Positions 16,404 through 26,036 are shown, counted from the stretch's first letter. The stretch: DNA of 64,000 bases from Dyella sp. GSA-30 (GCF_027924605.1 NZ_AP027042.1:4379524-4443523), one strand, 5' to 3'. The notes: generated from the letters alone by a model not told the origin. Made by a program: numbers and translations.

Positions 16404-16433
16404 AATATCGATATTCGATAACGTAGTACGTTA
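16404..16433. promoter_or_regulatory. Two adjacent palindromes, candidate PadR operators
   Basis: AATATCGATATT (16404-16415) is a perfect 12-bp palindrome. TAACGTA-G-TACGTTA (16419-16433) is a perfect 7-bp inverted repeat with a one-base centre. They lie 31-60 bases upstream of padR, in the gap to the divergent phosphoesterase gene. Position suits autoregulatory binding sites; which protein binds them is not shown. Confidence 0.5.
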
Positions 16434-16558
16434 AGGGGTGTCCGGCAAGACGACGATGGCCAAGCTCTCAGGTACAAGCAAGTTGCCTGACAGCTGGCAT
16501 GCTGCCGTTCCTTCAGTTCGGCCGAACATCCTCTTCTCCACCACTTATCGAGACTTTC

Positions 16559-17836
16559 ATGAAGATGAAGAAGATTGCGTGTGCGGCTGTGCTCTGTGTG
16601 TTGGGAGGCTCGGCCTTCGCATCATCCAGTCATACAGACCAGATCGGCGAGGGCCCGATTCCCAAAGGCATTCCTAAGCTTGATCACGTTTTTGTCATCA
16701 TGATGGAGAACCACGGCGCCGCGCAGCTGCTCAACAATCCGAACGCGCCCTTCATCAACCAGTACCTTCACCAGGCCAATTACGGCGCAAATTATTTCGC
16801 GATTGCGCACCCCAGCCTGACGAACTACCTGGAGGTCACCGGCGGCTCCAATTTCGGCATCCATAGCGACAACAGCCCTGAGTGGCATAGCAGTACCTGC
16901 ATCACCAACCTCCAGAGTGGCACCGCTAACACGGAGCATCCCAAGAGCCCCAAGATTTGCCCCATCGGTGGCACGGGCACGGACGCTGAGACACCGGCAA
17001 TCGACCTCACCAACGAAACGCAGGGGGCGCCGGGAACCGTCAATATCGATGGCAAACAGAGCATTCCCGCATCCAAGCACACCGTCGGCAAAAGCATTGC
17101 GGACCAGTTGGCCGCCGCCAAGATGACGTATCGGAGCTATCAGGAAAGCTTGCCGGCCAGCGGTGCGGACCACGTGAATTCCAGCGACGGCGTGTTCACC
17201 AACAGGACTGACTTCGATGCCATGACCTCGAAGATCGATCCGCCGCTTTCCAAGAAAGACATCGTCGCGCTCTATGCCGTTAAGCATGATCCATTTGCTT
17301 ATTTCAAGAGCACACAGGAAGGAACGGATCCGCTCAATACGCTGGCCAACACCGTTCCCTTTGACGGCTCCCATGGCCTGTACGCCGACCTAGCATCCGA
17401 TCAGGTCCCAAATTTCTCGTTCATCGTGCCAAACCAGTGTCACGACATGCATGGACGAGACAACGTCTCGCGACTGTGCGCCTACGATTCCAGTAATGAC
17501 GGCACCGCGGAAGGCTTGAATCCGGCACTCATACGCGCGGGCGACACCAGCGTGGAAACCATCGTCAATGCCATTAAGGCATCGAAGACCTGGCAGTCGG
17601 GCCATGATGCCATCGTCGTCGTGTGGGACGAGAACGACGAGGCGAAGGCCCCGAATCCCAATCAAGTCCTGCTCATTGTGGACACCAACTATGGGTCCCG
17701 TGGCGTTGTCAGCCAGACGCGCTACAGCCATTTCTCGCTTCTGAAGACCCTGGAGTCAGGGTTTGGCCTGCCGTGTTTGAATCATGCGTGCGATGCCAGT
17801 ACGAACACCATGACAGACCTCTTTAAGGCTCCTTGA
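16559..17836 (+). CDS. Secreted phosphoesterase (acid phosphatase/phospholipase C family)
   Basis: A 425-residue exported protein of the PF04185 phosphoesterase family. A Sec signal peptide ends at AFA-SSSH. Family motifs: HVFVIMMENHGAAQ with a metal-binding Glu-Asn, AIAHPSLTNYLEVTGG with the likely catalytic Ser/Thr loop, FIVPNQCHDMHG, and IVVVWDENDE. AcpA-type acid phosphatases and non-haemolytic phospholipases C share this fold; substrate cannot be assigned. It is divergent from padR and monocistronic, with a strong hairpin about 350 bases downstream. The start at 16559 begins the signal peptide; the upstream in-frame ATG at 16499 would bury it. Confidence 0.88.
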   Translation: MKMKKIACAAVLCVLGGSAFASSSHTDQIGEGPIPKGIPKLDHVFVIMMENHGAAQLLNNPNAPFINQYLHQANYGANYFAIAHPSLTNYLEVTGGSNFGIHSDNSPEWHSSTCITNLQSGTANTEHPKSPKICPIGGTGTDAETPAIDLTNETQGAPGTVNIDGKQSIPASKHTVGKSIADQLAAAKMTYRSYQESLPASGADHVNSSDGVFTNRTDFDAMTSKIDPPLSKKDIVALYAVKHDPFAYFKSTQEGTDPLNTLANTVPFDGSHGLYADLASDQVPNFSFIVPNQCHDMHGRDNVSRLCAYDSSNDGTAEGLNPALIRAGDTSVETIVNAIKASKTWQSGHDAIVVVWDENDEAKAPNPNQVLLIVDTNYGSRGVVSQTRYSHFSLLKTLESGFGLPCLNHACDASTNTMTDLFKAP

Positions 17837-18261
17837 AAACTTCAATTCGAGCCCATGGAAGAGCCCAATGCGACGCTTTCGCCGTGATCATCGAACAATC
17901 GCCGTTCGATAAGCAGCAAGTGATCGCTCCCGATCAACAAGACCGCCTTCAAACGAAAGGCCAAACATCTCGCAGAAGGTGGAAAACTGCTGCGCGCATG
18001 CCTTGCACCCGCGCTCTCCAGCGCGTGGCAGCCCACAAGCCTGCCCCCTCTTCCACGACAAAGTCAGCGACCTTGGCGCGACCCAACCAAAAGCGAACCG
18101 CGTAGACTCAGAAGTCACCGATTTCGCGGAGAGCACTGATTCCAACGGCCTTGGCAGCCAAGGATAAGGGAACACCGCAGCAAGCATGAGATGCATAAAG
18201 CCCGGCTCTCGCCGGGCTTTATGCATTCCTTCGCCGTGCCAATCCATGTACACCAAACGCG
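17837..18261. other. Gap of 425 bases without a gene
   Basis: Between the phosphoesterase and the XRE gene I see no gene. The frames lack ribosome sites and protein-like composition. The one clear element is the hairpin at 18190-18225, listed separately. Confidence 0.6.
18190..18225. terminator. 16-bp perfect hairpin between convergent genes
   Basis: ATGCATAAAGCCCGGC and its exact complement enclose a TCTC loop. The stem ends in AAAG...CTTT, giving T-rich runs on either strand, so it can stop transcription from the phosphoesterase (+) and the XRE gene (-). Its GCCCGGC-NNNC-GCCGGGC core is like that of the hairpin at 9014-9045. Confidence 0.7.
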
Positions 18262-18594
18262 TCACTGCCTGCCTTTTTCGCCAGCCATTTTCTTTGCTTC
18301 ACTCAGAAGTTTTGCGCGCTCTGCTTTGGAAAGCTTCGCAAAGGCGAGCAGCAGGTCAGCCTGATCATCATCTTCTGCAAATAAGTAGGCCAATGGCACA
18401 TCCAGCGCCCGTGCCAGTTCGGCCGCAGTATCCATGTCCGCCCGATTGACCTCTTGTTCGTAGCGATTGATACGAACGCTACCGTTGGCTTTGTCTTTAG
18501 ACACAAGCCCTCCCAGCGCACGCTGCGATAGCCCCCGCAGGGCGCGTGCTGCCTTCAAGCGTTTCGCAAAGATGGACGTGACGGACTGAGTCAA
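18262..18594 (-). CDS. XRE-family HTH regulator
   Basis: A 110-residue protein with an N-terminal lambda-repressor-like helix-turn-helix: FAKRLKAARALRGLSQRALGG, then a segment RINRYEQEVNRADMDTAAELARAL and DVPLAYLFAED. A charged helical tail (KLSKAERAKLLSEAKKM) follows, perhaps for dimerisation. It is divergent from the lipoprotein gene, with a 164-base gap that holds an AT-rich run (CAGTATATATCC near 18666). It could control itself and the lipoprotein. Similar single-domain repressors are common on mobile elements. Confidence 0.87.
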   Translation of the reverse strand: MTQSVTSIFAKRLKAARALRGLSQRALGGLVSKDKANGSVRINRYEQEVNRADMDTAAELARALDVPLAYLFAEDDDQADLLLAFAKLSKAERAKLLSEAKKMAGEKGRQ

Positions 18595-18758
18595 GCGGAG
18601 GTGGTCGTAGCTGAACCAGGGACAGCATGGCCCATATACCTCTAGCGCAGTAGTCTATACCGTATCAGTATATATCCACTAAATCTGCAGTTCCCAGACT
18701 AGGGACAGCGGGGGTAATCCCCGGGTCCCTCTCACCGCCACACAGGGGCAATGCATCA

Positions 18759-19556
18759 ATGAACCGGAACATGGAAGGCACTTCTTCGCTCGTAACCAAG
18801 GCGCTGGCGATCACCTCCGCGCTGTACCTAACCGCCTGCAGTGGCGGAGACATATCCAGACTGAAAGCTCAAGCAATCGCCTCCAGCCCATCCTTCACCA
18901 TTGGCCAGGCGTTTGATCACAGAAACGCCTGCGCGGAGGTGTCCTGGAATGAAAGTACGGACGATCGCGGACGCAAGGTGATCGAGTACCGCTGTACCTT
19001 CAAGGTTGACAAGTCTTACTACGAGAAATCACAGCAAGCAGCGATCGACCAATTAAACAAAGCCATGTCGCGAGAACAAGAAGGTTACGAGAGCGGACTC
19101 TCCCAGCAAGCCAAAACGCTCGATGACCGGCAAAAGCAGGAAGCGGCGATGGAGAGCCAACTGGAACAACAGTCCTCAGCCGCCAATCCAGATGCATTGT
19201 TTCTCAGCCATCAGATTGACCGGATGAAGCAAGACACCGCCTCATTCACCGCCGAATACCAGCAAAAGAAAGCCAACGAGCAGCAAGCACTGACTCAGAT
19301 CCAGAACAATTACCAGGCGTCTATTGCGAAGGTAAAAGCGAACGGATTGATTACCGGCGCTACCGAGACTTTTCAGTGGACGGTCAATGACAGCGGCAAC
19401 ACTTTGATCGCAGGCAGCATTGACATTCAGACCGACAACGGAAAAACGTCTCATCAGGACTATTCGGACACCCTCATAGATCGCGCCATTGACGCCATTG
19501 TCAGAAATGAAGCATCCGATCTGCCCACCTACGTCCGGAAGGTATTTGTGTTCTAG
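18759..19556 (+). CDS. Orphan lipoprotein with a coiled-coil middle
   Basis: A 265-residue predicted lipoprotein. A hydrophobic signal ends in the lipobox LTAC, followed by SGGD; an Asp near +2 might favour inner-membrane retention. The middle (about residues 85-195) is rich in Gln, Glu and Lys with heptad-like spacing, likely a coiled coil. The C-terminal part (FQWTVNDSGNTLIAGSIDIQ) looks like beta strands. I do not recognise a family. It sits between the XRE gene and tRNA-Ser, at the right end of the accessory block, and ends near a bidirectional hairpin. Confidence 0.72.
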   Translation: MNRNMEGTSSLVTKALAITSALYLTACSGGDISRLKAQAIASSPSFTIGQAFDHRNACAEVSWNESTDDRGRKVIEYRCTFKVDKSYYEKSQQAAIDQLNKAMSREQEGYESGLSQQAKTLDDRQKQEAAMESQLEQQSSAANPDALFLSHQIDRMKQDTASFTAEYQQKKANEQQALTQIQNNYQASIAKVKANGLITGATETFQWTVNDSGNTLIAGSIDIQTDNGKTSHQDYSDTLIDRAIDAIVRNEASDLPTYVRKVFVF

Positions 19557-19639
19557 CCATGCGCGTAGCCGCTGTAGTCGTAACGAACGCCACTACGAAC
19601 CGCAATGGCTACCGATGACCAACAACTAGAAGCAACAAC

Positions 19640-19669
19640 GGCTGGTATACCGAATGGCATACCAGCCGC
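19640..19669. terminator. Bidirectional hairpin between the lipoprotein gene and tRNA-Ser
   Basis: CGGCTGGTAT and ATACCAGCCG form a perfect 10-bp stem with a 10-base loop. On the plus strand CTTCTTCT follows; on the minus strand TTGTTGCTTCT follows. It sits between a plus-strand gene and the minus-strand tRNA, so it can end both transcripts. Confidence 0.65.
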
Positions 19670-19718
19670 TTCTTCTCGCGTTAAAGTTATTTTCTTTCAA
19701 TAACTTAAGCGAATTCAC

Positions 19719-19808
19719 TGGCGGAGAGAGTGGGATTCGAACCCACGGTAGGCTTACACCTACGGCAGTTTTCAAGACTGCTGCCTTAAACCGCTCGGCC
19801 ATCTCTCC
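19719..19808 (-). tRNA. tRNA-Ser (anticodon UGA)
   Basis: Read on the minus strand it forms a full class II tRNA: 7-bp acceptor stem GGAGAGA/TCTCTCC with encoded CCA, D-arm with GCCGAGCGG, anticodon loop CTTGAAA (anticodon TGA), a long variable arm (GTAGGTGTAAGCCTAC), and the T-loop GGTTCGAATCC. It reads UCA and, by wobble, other UCN Ser codons. The 3' end points to the accessory block. serS, which charges it, lies about 1.3 kb away, an arrangement seen in xanthomonads. Confidence 0.97.
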
Positions 19809-19838
19809 ATGGAATTGTTCGCATTGCGCGAGGGCGGG

Positions 19839-19844
19839 ATTCTA
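19839..19844 (-). promoter_or_regulatory. Possible -10 box of tRNA-Ser
   Basis: TAGAAT on the minus strand lies 30 bases before the tRNA and is followed by a GC-rich CCCGCCC, like the discriminator of stable-RNA promoters. No good -35 is seen. Confidence 0.35.
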
Positions 19845-19864
19845 ACAGGAATAGCTGGGTTGCC

Positions 19865-20326
19865 CTACCCTTGGGGAGGCATGTTGCGGGCTATGGGCTT
19901 ACGGTGGGTGGCTGTTGTTGATTCTGGTGTGGGGGCGTAGCCGAGGGCCAGGTAGAAGCGGGAGGCGGCTTCGGTGTCGGTGCGTAGGACCAAGGAGGTG
20001 AATGTCCTGGCTGCCTGCTGCTCGATGGCTTTGACTAGCTGGATGCCTATGCCGTGGCCGCGACTGTTTGGGTGGATGTAGAGGTGCCGGATGCGGCCGA
20101 TGTGGGGGTCGTTGCTGTAGGGGTCTTGGGTTAGGCCGCAGACACCTAGGAGGTCGCGTTGTTCGTAGGCGCCTAGCAATGTTTCGCCTGGGGCGTTGAA
20201 GCATTTTTGGCCGGCAAGGTATTCCTCTCTCAGCCGCATGAGGAATCGGAATCCCTCCGCTGTACTGGCTTCGATAAGCGGGGTCAGTTGCTGCCAGGGT
20301 GGTGGGAGGAGGGTTTGGATTTCCAT
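19865..20326 (-). CDS. GNAT-family N-acetyltransferase
   Basis: A 153-residue GNAT protein. The acetyl-CoA loop is HPNSRGHGIGIQLVKAIEQQA (R/Q-x-x-G-x-G/A pattern), followed by VLRTDTEAASRFYLALGY, the typical last strand and helix. It probably acetylates a small molecule or a protein N-terminus; the acceptor is unknown. The gene lies between tRNA-Ser and the serS pair and is read towards the tRNA. Codon use and length are normal for the family. Confidence 0.88.
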   Translation of the reverse strand: MEIQTLLPPPWQQLTPLIEASTAEGFRFLMRLREEYLAGQKCFNAPGETLLGAYEQRDLLGVCGLTQDPYSNDPHIGRIRHLYIHPNSRGHGIGIQLVKAIEQQAARTFTSLVLRTDTEAASRFYLALGYAPTPESTTATHRKPIARNMPPQG

Positions 20327-20511
20327 GTGTGGGGGCTTGGACCTCTGGAACTCTCTCCGGAGGGTTATTCCGAAGGATGGCGGGGACCATGAGTTGCGCC
20401 CTGTCGTGTAGAGGCGCTGGGCCCCGGCGTTCGCCGGGGCGACGGTGAGGTGGTGATGCGGGGTGGGTTATCCCGGGGGATTATCAGCAGTGGACTCCCA
20501 GGTTTACCGGA

Positions 20512-20562
20512 TCAGGAGTGACCGGTGGTTGGTCTTGCCTGTCTTTTTTCAACAGCGAATCA
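20512..20562 (-). pseudogene. Decayed duplicate of the 3' end of the downstream membrane-protein gene
   Basis: On the minus strand this stretch reads EKRQARPTTGHS followed by TGA, nearly the same as the true C-terminus KKGQARPSTGHS-stop at 20684. The nucleotide match (about 80% by eye over 50 bases) continues past the stop. The rest of a gene is missing, so this is a fragment left by a local duplication. Confidence 0.6.
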
Positions 20563-20603
20563 GTGCTCGCCTGTCAGAGCGGTATGCGGCAAGTATCCGT
20601 GCT

Positions 20604-20640
20604 GAGGAATGGATTCCGGCCTTCGCCGGAATGACGAGTA
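20604..20640. repeat. Dispersed 25-bp palindromic repeat (copy)
   Basis: GATTCCGGCCTTCGCCGGAATGACGA is one copy of the short palindromic family found in many gaps of this window; it can form a CCGG-CCGG hairpin. It lies in the 357-base gap 20327-20683, which otherwise holds a related GTTCGCCGGGGCGACGGTGA sequence near 20430 and the gene-end duplicate. Confidence 0.75.
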
Positions 20641-20683
20641 GGAAGGGTTTCTAGGGGTTTCCTGATTCGCCCGCTTTTCGCGG

Positions 20684-21055
20684 TCAGGAATGGCCGGTGG
20701 ATGGCCTTGCCTGCCCCTTCTTCGACAGCGCAATCAACGCCCACACAATGATCCCCACCGGAATCGCCGCACCAACGATCGGCAACAGCAGCACCGGCTC
20801 GCGGATGACCATCGGGATCAACTGGGTGGCGGCACCATAACCGATGACCCATAGACGCACCGGCCGGCTTTTGCGGCCGAACCAGAACGCCGCCGTTACC
20901 GCGACGAAGGCGATCCAGCTCAGCACCAGATCAAGCGTGGGCAGGATCCAGACGCTGGCAAATCCCAGCCGGATGATAAGCACGGTAAAGAGAACCGCCA
21001 GCAAGAAGTAGCTGGCGGTCCATTCGACTTTGTTCCAGTTGCCCTGCCCGCTCAT
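20684..21055 (-). CDS. Small four-helix membrane protein in operon with serS
   Basis: A 123-residue hydrophobic protein with about four membrane segments (ASYFLLAVLFTVLIIRLGF, ILPTLDLVLSWIAFVAVTAA, a central amphipathic stretch, and LLPIVGAAIPVGIIVWALIAL) and a short basic tail. No family with known function is recognised. It begins 10 bases after serS on the same strand, so it is probably co-transcribed. A partial copy of its 3' end lies downstream. Confidence 0.75.
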   Translation of the reverse strand: MSGQGNWNKVEWTASYFLLAVLFTVLIIRLGFASVWILPTLDLVLSWIAFVAVTAAFWFGRKSRPVRLWVIGYGAATQLIPMVIREPVLLLPIVGAAIPVGIIVWALIALSKKGQARPSTGHS

Positions 21056-21065
21056 TCGTTTGCCT

Positions 21066-22753
<1,688 letters not shown>

Positions 22754-24253
22754 ATGAGGGCGCATGCCGTGGTGATCGCGGGTGGCGGGCCGGCAGGGCT
22801 GATGTTGGCTGGGGAGCTGGCCTTGGCGGGGGTCGATGTCGCGATCGTGGAGCGACGCGCCAACCAGGCCCTGCCCGGCTCTCGGGCGGGTGGCTTTCAC
22901 GCACGCACCATCGAGGTGTTCGATCAACGGGGTATCGCGGACCGATTTCTGTCGGAGGGACAGATGGTGCAGATCGTGGGGTTTGCCCGGGTCACCCTGG
23001 ACATCAGCGACTTCCCTACCCGGCACAACTACAGCCTTGGGCTGTGGCAGAACCATATCGAGCGGATTCTTGCCGGCTGGGTCCATGAGCTGGGTGTGCC
23101 GATTTACTACGGTAGCGAGGTGACTGGTTTTGCGCAGGATGCGTCTGGCGTCGACGTCGCGTTGGCCGATGGCCAGTTGCTGCGGGCCGAGTATCTCGTT
23201 GGATGCGATGGCGGGCGCAGCTTGATCCGTAAGGCGGCCGGCATCGAATTCCCTGGATGGGATCCGACCATCAGCAGCCTGATCGCCGATGTCGAGATGA
23301 CCGAGCTGCCGCCCATGGGCATTCATCGCACGGCGCTTGGCGTCCACTCTTTCGGCCGGGTGGAGTACGAGATTCGCGATGGCGAGGTGATCTTCAAAGA
23401 CGAAGGGCCGGTGCGGGTCATGCTGACCGAGGCGCAGGTCGGCGCCACTACCGAACCTGGCTTGGACGATCTGCGCGAGGCGCTTATCGCTGCCTGCGGG
23501 ACCGACTATGGGGTGCACAGCCCTACCTGGATATCACGGTTTACCGATGTGACCCGGCAAGCTGCGACCTACCGCAATGGGCGGGTGCTATTGGCCGGCG
23601 ATGCTGCGCATATACATGCGCCGGATGGTGGGCAGGGTTTGCAGACCGGCGTGCAGGATGCGGTGAATCTGGGGTGGAAGCTGGCGCAGGTGGTCAAGCG
23701 GATCTCGCCCGAAAGCCTGCTCGATACCTATCACACCGAGCGTCATCCGGTGGCTGCGCGCGTGCTGCAACTTACGATGGCCGCGATTGGACTTCGTCGT
23801 CCGGATGAACGTACGACTGCGGCGCGCGACATGATGGCGGAGCTGCTTGGTATGGACGAGCCGCGTAAGCACTTCGCCGGGATGCTGACCGGGCTAGATA
23901 TCCACTACGACCTTGGCGAGGGGCATCCCTTGCTTGGGCGGCGGATGCCTGATCTCGATGTCGTTGCTGCCGATGGAGCGACGCGTGTTTTTACGCTGCT
24001 GCATGGTGCGCGGGCGGTGTTGCTTAACTTGGGTACGCCGGGTGGTTTTGATATAGCGCCGTGGGCGGATCGGGTTCGGTGGGTCGATGCGCGTTATGAC
24101 GGGGTGTGGGAGCTGCCGGTGCTTGGCGTCGTGGCGGCGCCTGTTGCGGTGTTGATTCGGCCGGATGGGTATGTGGCTTGGGTTGGTGAGGGATCCACGC
24201 AAGGGCTCGTTGAGGCGCTGACGATGTGGTTTGGGGCGCCAGCGTTTGTGTAG
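22754..24253 (+). CDS. FAD-dependent aromatic monooxygenase (rifampicin-monooxygenase-like)
   Basis: A 499-residue group A flavoprotein monooxygenase. The FAD-binding GxGxxG is VIAGGGPAGLMLAGELALAG with VAIVERR. The DG motif is LVGCDGGRSLIRKAAGI. The second FAD motif is VLLAGDAAHIHAPDGGQGLQTGVQDAVNLGWKL. The C-terminal thioredoxin-like domain is typical of PheA/TfdB and rifampicin monooxygenase (Rox/Iri) enzymes. It hydroxylates an aromatic substrate with NAD(P)H and oxygen; antibiotic inactivation is a possibility, not shown. The start at 22754 opens the FAD fold. A repeat-derived hairpin with a T-run follows. Confidence 0.88.
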   Translation: MRAHAVVIAGGGPAGLMLAGELALAGVDVAIVERRANQALPGSRAGGFHARTIEVFDQRGIADRFLSEGQMVQIVGFARVTLDISDFPTRHNYSLGLWQNHIERILAGWVHELGVPIYYGSEVTGFAQDASGVDVALADGQLLRAEYLVGCDGGRSLIRKAAGIEFPGWDPTISSLIADVEMTELPPMGIHRTALGVHSFGRVEYEIRDGEVIFKDEGPVRVMLTEAQVGATTEPGLDDLREALIAACGTDYGVHSPTWISRFTDVTRQAATYRNGRVLLAGDAAHIHAPDGGQGLQTGVQDAVNLGWKLAQVVKRISPESLLDTYHTERHPVAARVLQLTMAAIGLRRPDERTTAARDMMAELLGMDEPRKHFAGMLTGLDIHYDLGEGHPLLGRRMPDLDVVAADGATRVFTLLHGARAVLLNLGTPGGFDIAPWADRVRWVDARYDGVWELPVLGVVAAPVAVLIRPDGYVAWVGEGSTQGLVEALTMWFGAPAFV

Positions 24254-24293
24254 CTTTTAGTGTGCAAATTGGAGGGGTTCCGCGAGCACCCGG

Positions 24294-24351
24294 CCCCCTC
24301 ACCCCAACCCTCTCCCCCGGCGGAGCCAGGGGAGAGGGAGCTTCTTTTTTT
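24294..24351 (+). terminator. Dispersed repeat copy serving as terminator
   Basis: A copy of the ~45-bp repeat family. CTCTCCCC and GGGGAGAG form a stem, followed by a CTTCTTTTTTT run. It comes 40 bases after the monooxygenase stop and touches the end of the convergent membrane-protein gene, so the mobile repeat seems used as an intrinsic terminator. Confidence 0.65.
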
Positions 24352-24916
24352 AGCGTGCGCGGCGGCCTAGCCACCATGCCATGGCCGCACCCGCCAGGAT
24401 CCATCCCACCAACTGCTCGACCAAGGCGGCCAAGGTGAAGTCGAGTGGGAACCGATACCAGTTCCAGTACGGCACCATCGTGCATAGCCAGCTGAAGATC
24501 GCCGCTGCGATGGCAATGCTTATGCGACGGCCGAAGCTGAAAGCGGCCAGCCCCATCACGAAGGCCAACGCCAAGGCCGCCAGCGTGTCCGATGCCCATT
24601 GACGCCCCAATTGCGGGCCCATCTGGGTCATGTTGTCGGCCTGGGGCATATATACGATGAAGGCATAGGGCGCGTTCTGCACTTTTTGCGTGTAGAGCTG
24701 CAACGCGCCTTTGTCGGACATTTTGTCCGGAGCGAGCGACGGCACCATGTAGATACCCGCTTGCTGGCCCAGGCCGGGGCGCAGGCCGTTCAGTGCCGCG
24801 TCTTCGTTGATGGGCTGATGGATGCCGACCATGCCCAGCCCCAGTATCGTGTGCGCCAGCGCGCCCCAGATGAAAATCACGATGCCGCCAATAATCCCTG
24901 CAACAAGTACGCGCAT
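24350..24916 (-). CDS. Hypothetical integral membrane protein
   Basis: A 188-residue protein with about four membrane segments: one at the very N-terminus (VAGIIGGIVIFIWGALAHTIL), then a ~70-residue soluble loop, and three near the C-terminus (TLAALALAFVMGLAAFSFG, IAIAAAIFSWLCTMVPYW and LVGWILAGAAMAWWLG). A related layout is seen in hypothetical proteins of Xanthomonadaceae and Bacteroidetes; the function is unknown. It converges on the monooxygenase gene and is divergent from the beta-lactamase gene, with a gap of about 150 bases. Confidence 0.78.
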   Translation of the reverse strand: MRVLVAGIIGGIVIFIWGALAHTILGLGMVGIHQPINEDAALNGLRPGLGQQAGIYMVPSLAPDKMSDKGALQLYTQKVQNAPYAFIVYMPQADNMTQMGPQLGRQWASDTLAALALAFVMGLAAFSFGRRISIAIAAAIFSWLCTMVPYWNWYRFPLDFTLAALVEQLVGWILAGAAMAWWLGRRAR

Positions 24917-25069
24917 GATCAGCCCTCCCCGGTTCTCATCGATGGTGGCTGCAATCTAGAAGCGACATGCCATCAACGCAACCAGACGGAAGGTCGATTG
25001 CCTCAAAGCTGCCTCCACGGCGCCCTTTTTGTCCGCGACAGTGCATCGGCCCTACCTGCGGAGAGCACG

Positions 25070-25984
25070 ATGAAACCTTTGACGCGCTGCACTATCGCCT
25101 TCGCCCTGGCTGTTCTTGCATGGCCCGTTTTCGCCACCGATGCCATGCAGGCCCGGCTCGATGCGATCGCGCAACGAGCACGCCCCGCCACGTTCGGTAT
25201 CGCCGTGCTCGATGTGCAAAGCGGCAAGACGTGGCAGGTCCATGCCGATCGCGGCTATCCGATGATGAGTGTGTTCAAGGCACCACTCGGTGCGGCGGTA
25301 TTGGCGAAGGTCGAGCGCGGCGAGCTTTCGCTAGCGCAAAAGATCACGCTGACACGCGCCGATCTGCGTCACGGGCGTAGCCCCATCGCGGATCACTTTC
25401 AGGGCGACAGCACGACGATGACGTTGCGCGATTTGTTGGCGGCTGCCGTCAATGAAAGCGACAACACCGCGGCGGATGCCTTGCTGCGCCTGATTGGCGG
25501 CCCGGCCAAGCTGACGGCGTTTTTGCGCGCGCATGGTATCGAGGGTATTCGTAGCGATCGCGGCGAAGGCGATATCTACAACGATGTGATGACGCCGAAT
25601 GTGCAACGCGGCGTAGCCACCTATATGACCGACCCGCGCGATACCAGCACACCCATCGGCGCGGTAGATTTTCTGCACAAGCTTTGGCTCAACCAATTGC
25701 TGTCGAAAGAGTCGACGCAATACTTGTTGTCTTTGATGACGAATGCGCGGCCACGACGGCTTGAAACCGGCTTGCCCAAGGGCGTGACGTTTGCGCACAA
25801 AGGCGGCACCTCCGATACGTTCGACGGCATGACGCCGGCCTTCAACGACATCGGCATCGCACGCTGGCCGGACGGCCATGCGGTGATCGTGGCGGGGTTT
25901 CTGACCGGGTCCCGGGCACCGGAAACCGAACGCGCGGCGCTATTCGACGCCCTGGGTAAGGCGGTAGGCGAACTGGGGCACTAA
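25070..25984 (+). CDS. bla: Class A beta-lactamase
   Basis: A 304-residue serine beta-lactamase. A Sec signal peptide ends near VFA. The catalytic SVFK is at S67/K70, SDN at 130-132, and an omega-loop RGEGDIYND gives the deacylating Glu166. The KTG box reads KGGT (244-247) rather than KTG, an uncommon variant. The enzyme would hydrolyse beta-lactams in the periplasm. The gene stands alone, with no AmpR-type regulator next to it. The frame is open for 157 codons upstream of the chosen ATG, but the signal peptide and GGAGAG site 4-9 bases before it fix the start. Confidence 0.9.
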   Translation: MKPLTRCTIAFALAVLAWPVFATDAMQARLDAIAQRARPATFGIAVLDVQSGKTWQVHADRGYPMMSVFKAPLGAAVLAKVERGELSLAQKITLTRADLRHGRSPIADHFQGDSTTMTLRDLLAAAVNESDNTAADALLRLIGGPAKLTAFLRAHGIEGIRSDRGEGDIYNDVMTPNVQRGVATYMTDPRDTSTPIGAVDFLHKLWLNQLLSKESTQYLLSLMTNARPRRLETGLPKGVTFAHKGGTSDTFDGMTPAFNDIGIARWPDGHAVIVAGFLTGSRAPETERAALFDALGKAVGELGH

Positions 25985-26036
25985 AGCGCCCTCGCCCGTC
26001 GCTATACTCGCGACGGGTGCATCGGGGGGCTACCGA

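Noticed and set aside
17888-18265. 125-codon minus-strand frame after the phosphoesterase
   Set aside because: It runs through the 16-bp hairpin at 18190-18225 and has no protein-like features.
1-19718. Second copy of the tRNA-Ser 3' end as an att site
   Set aside because: No stretch matching the last ~20 bases of the tRNA was seen left of it, so no att site is listed.
24599-25069. Upstream in-frame extension of the beta-lactamase by 157 codons
   Set aside because: The signal peptide and the ribosome site at 25061-25066 place the start at 25070; the extension overlaps the divergent gene's control region.
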